From assembly GCF_021869535.1 (NCBI RefSeq), contig NW_026262659.1, positions 7,998,001 through 8,062,000 of the forward strand: a DNA stretch of 64,000 nt. The letters run 5' to 3'. The notes under the pieces are model-generated. The model was not told the DNA's origin, did no database searches, and saw only the letters and a program-made list of their open reading frames with translations. This stretch comes from Mytilus californianus (taxonomy: Eukaryota > Mollusca > Bivalvia > Mytilida > Mytilidae). This document shows positions 58,430 to 64,000 of the stretch, one piece after another (the stretch's first letter is position 1; every line of letters begins with the position of its first letter). The translations under genes and the position numbers were made by a program.

Positions 58430-61207
58430 GCAGGGCGCAGCTTGATACGACTGCAGAGGTCAAACCCTGAACAGTTGGGGCAAGTATGGACACAACATTC
58501 AAGCTTGATACAGCTCTGAATTTGGATTGTGATTAAATATTTGACACAGCATAGGTTTCTGACACAGAATGAATGTGGTCTAAGAACTTAAAAATTTTAA
58601 ATTGGACATTCACCTATTATGGTCCAATATCCAAAATCTAAATACATGGTTAGATTCAGCATATCAAAGAACCCCAAGAATTCAATTTTTGATGAAATCA
58701 AACAAAGTTTAATTTTGGACCCTTTTGACCTCAATGTGGACAAAGTTGATAATGGGGCCCAAAAATCAAAAATCTAAATACATGGTTAGATTCAGCATAT
58801 CAAAGAACCCCATATATTCAATTTTTGTTGAAATCAAACAAAGTTTAATTTTGGACCTCGATTTGGACCAACTTGAAAACTGGGCCCATAATCAAAAATC
58901 TAAATACATGTTTAGATTCAGCATATCAAAGAACCCTAAGAATTCAATTTTTGTTAAAATCAAACTAAGTTTAATTTTGGACCCTTTGGACCTTAATGTA
59001 GACCAATTTGAAAACGGAACCAAAAATTAAGAATCTAAATACACGGTTAGATTCGGCATATCAAAGAACCCCAATAATTCAATTTTTGATGAAATCAAAC
59101 AAAGTTTAATTTTGGACCCTTTGGACCTCAATGTGGACCAATTTAAAAACGGGGCCCAAAATCCAAAAACTTAATACACGGTTAGAATCAGCATATTAAA
59201 GAACCCCAAGAATTCAAGAATAAAACCCCATTGAAATTGGTCAAGAAATAAGCAATTTATACGAAGTATCTTCTTTTGCACAATACTGTGCAATTGAATA
59301 TTTCTTGCTATTGTGCAATACTGTACAATTGACAATTTCTTGCTATTGGGCAATATTGTGCTATTGGATATTTCTTGCTATTGCACAATACTGTGCAATT
59401 GAAGATTTCTTGCTATTGCGCAATACTGTGCAATTGAAGATTTCTTGCTATTGTGCAATACTGTGCAATTGAAAATTTCTTGCTATTGCACAATACTTAT
59501 TATATAATAATTTACACATCCTGTTTGGTGTGTATCTCCTACCATATCATTATTATTTGCTTAAATTTTAAAAGAAAAAAAAAAGGAAAAAAAGAAAAAA
59601 AAGGAAAGAAAAAAAAATCCCCCCCCCCAAATTTTTTGAACCCCCTTACGATTCATCACCCCCAAACTCTATCCCAGCCTTCCCTTTGTGGTATGGTACC
59701 TTGCAGTACAATTTCAGAGAGATCCATACACTTGAACACAAGTTATTGTCTGGAAACTAGAAAAATTCGTAAGGGTTCCGCGGAACCCAGTGTCTCGCCT
59801 ACTTTTGCTGTTAATCACAGGCTCAAAAAAAATGAGGAAAAAAATTAATAAAAATATTCCTCTCTATACTATCTTTTGATTGTAAGTAGCTTCTGTCCAA
59901 GTTTGGTAAAAATCCAGGATAGTTTATGAATCTAATAAATGTTATAAAAACTTAAACTGCAGACTGTATGTAATGTTAACTGGAAGAAAAACTAAGTCCA
60001 TTTATAAGTAAAATACGGAAAAATGGAACAAAATTTTAACAAAATTTCCTTCTAGATACTAGCTTTTAATCATAAACAAGCTTCTGTCCAAGTTTGGTAC
60101 AAATCCAGGTTAGTTTAAGAAAGTTGTTAAAATTTTAAAAACTTTAACCACAGAGTGAATGTAATGTTAACTGGCAGAAAAACTAAGTCCATTTATAAGT
60201 AAAATACGGAAAAAATGGATTTTTTTTTTTACAAAATTTCCTTCTGGATACTATCTTATGATCATAAACAAGCTTCTGTCCAAGTTTGGTAGAAATCCAG
60301 GATAGTTTAAGAAAGTTATTAAAATTTCAAAAACTTTAACCACAGAGTGAATGTAATGTTTCCTGGCAGAAAAACTAAGTCCATTTATAAGTAAAATACA
60401 GAAAAAATGGAATTTTTTTTTTACAAAATTTACATTTGAATATTATCTTATGATCATAAACAAGCTTCTGTCCAAGTTTGGTAGACATCCAGGATAGTTT
60501 AAGAAAGTTATTAAAATTTCAAAAACTTTAACCACAGAGTGAATATTTGTGGACGCCGCCGACGACGACGCCGACGCCGACGGAATGTAGGATCGCTATG
60601 TCTCGCTTTTTCGACAAAAGTCGAAGGCTCGACAAAAATGCTTATTTCTGGCCCCTTTTTGGCCCCTTATTCCTAAACGTTTTGGGCAATTACCCCCAAA
60701 CTCAATTCGAATTTTCCCTTTGTGATATGGAACCTTGTAGTACAATTTCAGAAAGATTCATACACTTACACACAAGTTATTGTCATGAAACTAGAAAAAT
60801 GCTTGTTTTTTGCCCCTTTTTTGGCCCCTAATTCCTAATATTTTGAGGCAATTACCCCCAAAATCAATCCCAGCATTCCCTGTGTGATATGGAACCTTGT
60901 GGTACAATGTCAGAGAGATCCATACACTAACACACAAGTTATGTCTGGAAGTTACAAAAATGTTCATTTTTGGCCCCTTTTTGGCCCCTAATTCCTTAAC
61001 TGTTGATACCATAACCCCCAAAATCAATCCCTACCTTCCTTTTGTGGTATTGAACCTTATGGTAAAATTTCATAGAGATCCATTCACTTAAACTAAAGTT
61101 AGAGTGCGAAAACCAATGTGTCTTCGGACGACGCCGACGACGCCAACGTCATACCAATATACGACCGCAAAATTTTTTGCTGTCGTTTTTTTGCGGTCGT
61201 ATAAAAA
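58430..61207 (+). repeat. Composite element F, copy 2, carrying an inserted element A
   Basis: Same order as copy 1: start module (GCAGGGCGCAGCTTGATACG), 126-136-bp array with fewer units, 36-bp array (59278-59500), A/G and C tracts, ~170-bp array and the GACGACGCC-hairpin end (TACGACCGCAAAA ... TTTTGCGGTCGTA). It is interrupted at 59767-60633 by element A copy 2. Confidence 0.9.
59767..60633 (+). repeat. Element A copy 2, innermost layer, with 6-bp flank duplication
   Basis: About 867 bp starting TCGTAAGGGTTCCGCGGAAC and ending with hairpin TTCGAC-AAAA-GTCGAA and GGCTCGAC. The flanks AAAAAT (59761-59766) and AAAAAT (60634-60639) match a single AAAAAT at the empty site in copy 1 of F (about 34706). 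ATAAACAAG core marks are near 60072, 60263 and 60455, a period of about 190 bp. Confidence 0.9.
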
Positions 61208-62029
61208 GTAAACAATTATAGGTAAAACTATGGCCTTCAACACAGAGCCTTGGCTCACACCGAACAGCAAGCTATAAAGGGCCCCAAAATGACTAGTGTA
61301 CAACAGTTCAAACAGGAAAACCAACAGTCTAATCTATATAAAAAACAGGAAACACTTAAGAACTACATCAACAAACGACAACCACTGAAACAGAAGCTTA
61401 TTTATGACCAAAAGAGAGTTTTCACTGATTTCAGGGCAAAATTTTGAAAATATTTATTTTCATTTTTCCGTATTTTACTGATAAACATGATAAATGGACA
61501 GTTGTTTTTCCGAGAACAAGTAGATACAGTCATGGGTTAAAATTTGTTACACATCAATTACTTTGTCAAACCTGCATAGAATTTTTATGAAGAGATAATG
61601 TCCATGATGTCTGAAGCAAACTTTTGAAAATATATTTTTTTTCATTTACAATATTTTTCTGATAGATGGATTTACTTTTATACAGTTAACATTTACAGAC
61701 AGTATGGGATTACATTTTTTTGACATGATAAATTTGTAAACCTTCATGGATTGTTATGAAATTTGGACAGAAGCTAATCTTCAAGACCAAGAAATAACAT
61801 CTAAAAGAAAAGTTTTAAATTCTGTATTTTGCTGATAAATGGACTCACTTTTTAAGTCAACGTTACACTTTTACATGTACACTTGACAGTAGCAATTGCA
61901 GGTGAGACACAGGGTTCCCCGGAACCCTTACAAATTTTTCTTGATAACAGAGCTTTCATCAATTTATTGCATGTCTTATGGGAAGGTGTCATTGGTATAT
62001 CCTATGGGACAATAGTATTTTCCAATATT

Positions 62030-62655
62030 TTTAAGCCATAAGCTTGCTTTTCCATATGACAAAGGAGTAAGTCCAGTAAAACCCCTTTTTGGCCCCAAAA
62101 TATAGCAGTTTTACAAAATTGTTACAATGTAAACTTTTAGCTATTTATTGGAAAGCATAATACTTCTGCTACATAAAAATGGGCTGTTTTTGACAATACA
62201 ATGCACATATATCGGGTACAAACATCATTAAGTCATGCTAAATTACTGAAATCTTCACAATTTTAGAATTTGAGTTAAATTTTAGACGGTTTCCGTCTTA
62301 AATGGAAGTGGCCGCATTTGTGTTCATTCTTAATATTTAAATATAAGTTGTATTTGATGATATTACATAACATATATAAAGGTTGAGAGTGAACAGCGAT
62401 GCGGCCACTTTCATTTTTGACAAAAACCATCTGAAAAGTGACACATTATGACATATTTGATAGATTTTTCATATTTAAGCTTGAATTAGAGCATCTGAAA
62501 TGACTAATTCAGTTAAAATCTTTCACATAAACTAATTGAATCGACTGAAGTAGACACTTAAGTGTTTAAAAAGTTTCCAAAATCTTTCATCAGATGAACC
62601 TGAAATTTGAGGCCAAAATCGGCCCTTACTGGACCTACTCCTTTACCCCATAACT
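62030..62655. repeat. Large inverted-repeat element, ~600 bp
   Basis: The outer arms (GGAGTAAGTCCAGTAA near 62064 and TTACTGGACCTACTCC near 62626) and inner arms (AAATGGAAGTGGCCGCAT near 62300 and ATGCGGCCACTTTCATTT near 62399) pair imperfectly across the block. No coding frame is seen. It looks like an old fold-back element. Confidence 0.75.
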
Positions 62656-63315
62656 GCTCTATAGAAGATAACTTCTGAAAAATTAAGCTTCAGATGACAT
62701 TGTTTCATTTATAATAAATAAGGATCATTTGTAGAGAAATTCTGCCAAATTTGATGATTTTCTCAAAGGTTCAAGTATGTGCATCAATATTTGCCATCTG
62801 AGTAACATTAAATGATGGTAATTTTAAGTTTTGTCTTTTAATCAAAGTAAACCTTTAAGTTTCAAAACTTTTCTTTTGTAGTATAAAAAGAAAAAGATTC
62901 CAAATATTGGTAAATATTAATCAAATTTGCCTCTGTTTTCATCCAATCAGAACATATAATGAATTTTAATAAGGAACCTTTCATGTATTAATTTATTTCT
63001 GTCCAGTTTGTTTCAAATTAGCAAGGTGATTTCAGAAGAGATGATAAAAATGTAAATTGTAGAATGAGGAATGGACAATGAATGGAAAGAGATGATACTC
63101 TGTTGACCAGTTTAGCTAGCAATATAAAAATATCAGATATATAGTCCTGTGATTCACTGTACATTTATTTCAAAGTTTGTCTCTTTGAAGGAAAAAACCA
63201 TGTTCTTGTAATTTTTTTAGTCTCATATATATACTCTCATAACAGAAAAAAATGACCAAAATTAGAAAAATTCTGGCAATCTAGGAACTAAAATTTGGTA
63301 TATTTGTGTAAAAAA

Positions 63316-64000
63316 AAGGGGCATATAACGTTATAAAGGGACATAACTCAAGAACAGTACAAGTGACGATACCCAAATTTGCACTTTATCTGAGTTTTGT
63401 TGTAATAAGCATTGTGTATAAGTTTTATAAAATTTGGTTGAGGCAACTTAAGTTAAAGGATGGAAAAGAAAAATTAAGAAATTTTTCCATTTGTAAAGGG
63501 GTATAACTCTAGATCGGTAAAAGTCACACCACCAAAATTCAAACTTGATCTGTGTTATGTGGTAATAAGCATTGTGTATAAGTTTCAAATCATTTGGTTG
63601 AGGCAAACTTAAGTTAGAGAACGGAAACGAAAAATTCACCAATTTTTCCATTTGTAAAGGGGCATAACACAAGAACGGTAAAAGTGACAACATCAAAATC
63701 CAAACTTGAACTGAGTTTTGTGGTAATAAGCATTGTGTATAAGTTTCAAATCATTTGTTAGAGGCAAACTAAAGTTAGAGAACGCAAACGAAAAATTCAG
63801 CAATTTTTCCATTTGTAAAGGGGCATAACTCTAGAATGGTAAAAGTGACACCACCAAAATTCAAACTTGATCTAACTTTTGTGGTAATTAGCATTGTGTA
63901 TAAGTTTCATAACATTTGGTTGAGACAAACTAAAGTAAGAGAATGGGAACGAAAAATTCAGCAATTTTTCCATTTGTAAAGGGGCATAACTCTAGAACAG
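63316..64000 (-). repeat. Element D, reverse array running off the window
   Basis: Four or more ~160-bp units (AGGGGCATAACTCTAGAA, AAAAGTGACACCACCAAAAT, CATTGTGTATAAGTTTCA, AACTTAAGTTAGAGAACGG), with AGGGG(C/T)ATAAC marks at about 63498, 63657, 63818 and 63978. The array continues past the window end. Confidence 0.9.

Larger units (their letters stand above)
58355..61393 (-). repeat. Repeat G copy nested in element A copy 3
   Basis: Reverse-oriented G: terminus at 58361-58425 (GAAGATGTGGTATGAGTGCC, AATGAGACAACTCTCC) and internal part at 61209-61393 (GTAAACAATTATAGGTA, TATGGCCTTCAACAC, AGCTATAAAGGGCCCC). Compared with the intact copy at 50905-51325, the two halves join at CAAGT(T/C)ACAAT / AGTAAAC. 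Confidence 0.85.
57624..61939 (-). repeat. Element A copy 3 (outermost layer of a four-level nest)
   Basis: The reverse-oriented A element has its end module at 57624-57700 (ATTTTTGTTGAACTTGC, CGACATAAATG hairpin, CGAGACATAG), core units to about 58358, a gap filled by repeat G, then core from 61394 and its start module near 61905-61939 (GGTGAGACACAGGGTTCC, CCGGAACCCTTAC). The core resumes exactly where it broke: ATGAAATTTAGACA before and GAAGCTTATTTATGACC after. Confidence 0.85.

Noticed and set aside
1..64000. CRISPR arrays, operons, bacterial promoters, tRNA or rRNA genes
   Set aside because: The window is animal nuclear DNA with spliced genes; the tandem arrays lack repeat-spacer structure, and no cloverleaf or rRNA signature was recognised by eye.

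Overview
The window looks like nuclear DNA of a bivalve mollusc, most likely a mussel of the Mytilus group. It is AT-rich, its genes are split by long introns, and it is full of dispersed repeats whose core motifs (for example 'TCATTGGCAATCATACCAC') I recognise from mussel genomic sequence. That taxonomic call rests on remembered repeat sequences and on the animal-type proteins, not on a database search.

Two real protein-coding genes can be reconstructed, lying tail to tail. (1) On the plus strand, positions 932-9987, is a cyclin I (CCNI) ortholog with six coding exons in consistent phase, about 324 residues, ending in the cyclin-I-specific tail DDIYDGIKRLYNED. (2) On the minus strand, 54376 down to 30414, is an ortholog of NEDD4-binding protein 2 (N4BP2; related to yeast Cue2 and worm NONU-1, no-go-decay endonucleases). 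Fifteen exons join without a frame break into 2525 codons: a P-loop kinase domain, a 4.6-kb exon of mostly disordered sequence with an internal CUE domain, a second CUE domain, and a C-terminal Smr nuclease domain. The N-terminal exon or exons are not found.

The rest is repeats. 0-10 kb: CCNI with intronic duplications and nested repeats. 10-14.7 kb: intergenic, no gene seen. 14.7-25.7 kb: a repeat cluster with tandem-core elements, a defective APE-type LINE flanked by 117-bp direct repeats with a TIR element nested in the left one, a broken Crypton-type recombinase gene and fold-back elements. 28.5-35.3 kb and 57.6-61.9 kb: long composite elements with internal satellite arrays; the second cluster is a four-level nest. 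61.9-64 kb: a large inverted repeat and a 160-bp tandem array running off the window.

The most unusual signal is inside N4BP2. At three of the exons that encode the kinase domain, the 3' end of the exon together with its 5' splice site has been copied in tandem into the downstream intron: ten clean 53-61-bp units at 49.0-49.6 kb, about four decayed copies of the Walker-A exon end at 52.76-53.0 kb, and two or three copies at 51.69-51.78 kb. I know of no named phenomenon that covers this. A second theme is that several elements with unrelated ~130-190-bp tandem cores share one end design: a GCC/GAC-rich stretch, then 'ATGTCTCGCTTT', then a short hairpin whose stem changes in a compensated way. 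This fits rolling-circle (Helentron/pearl-like) elements with exchangeable satellite cores.
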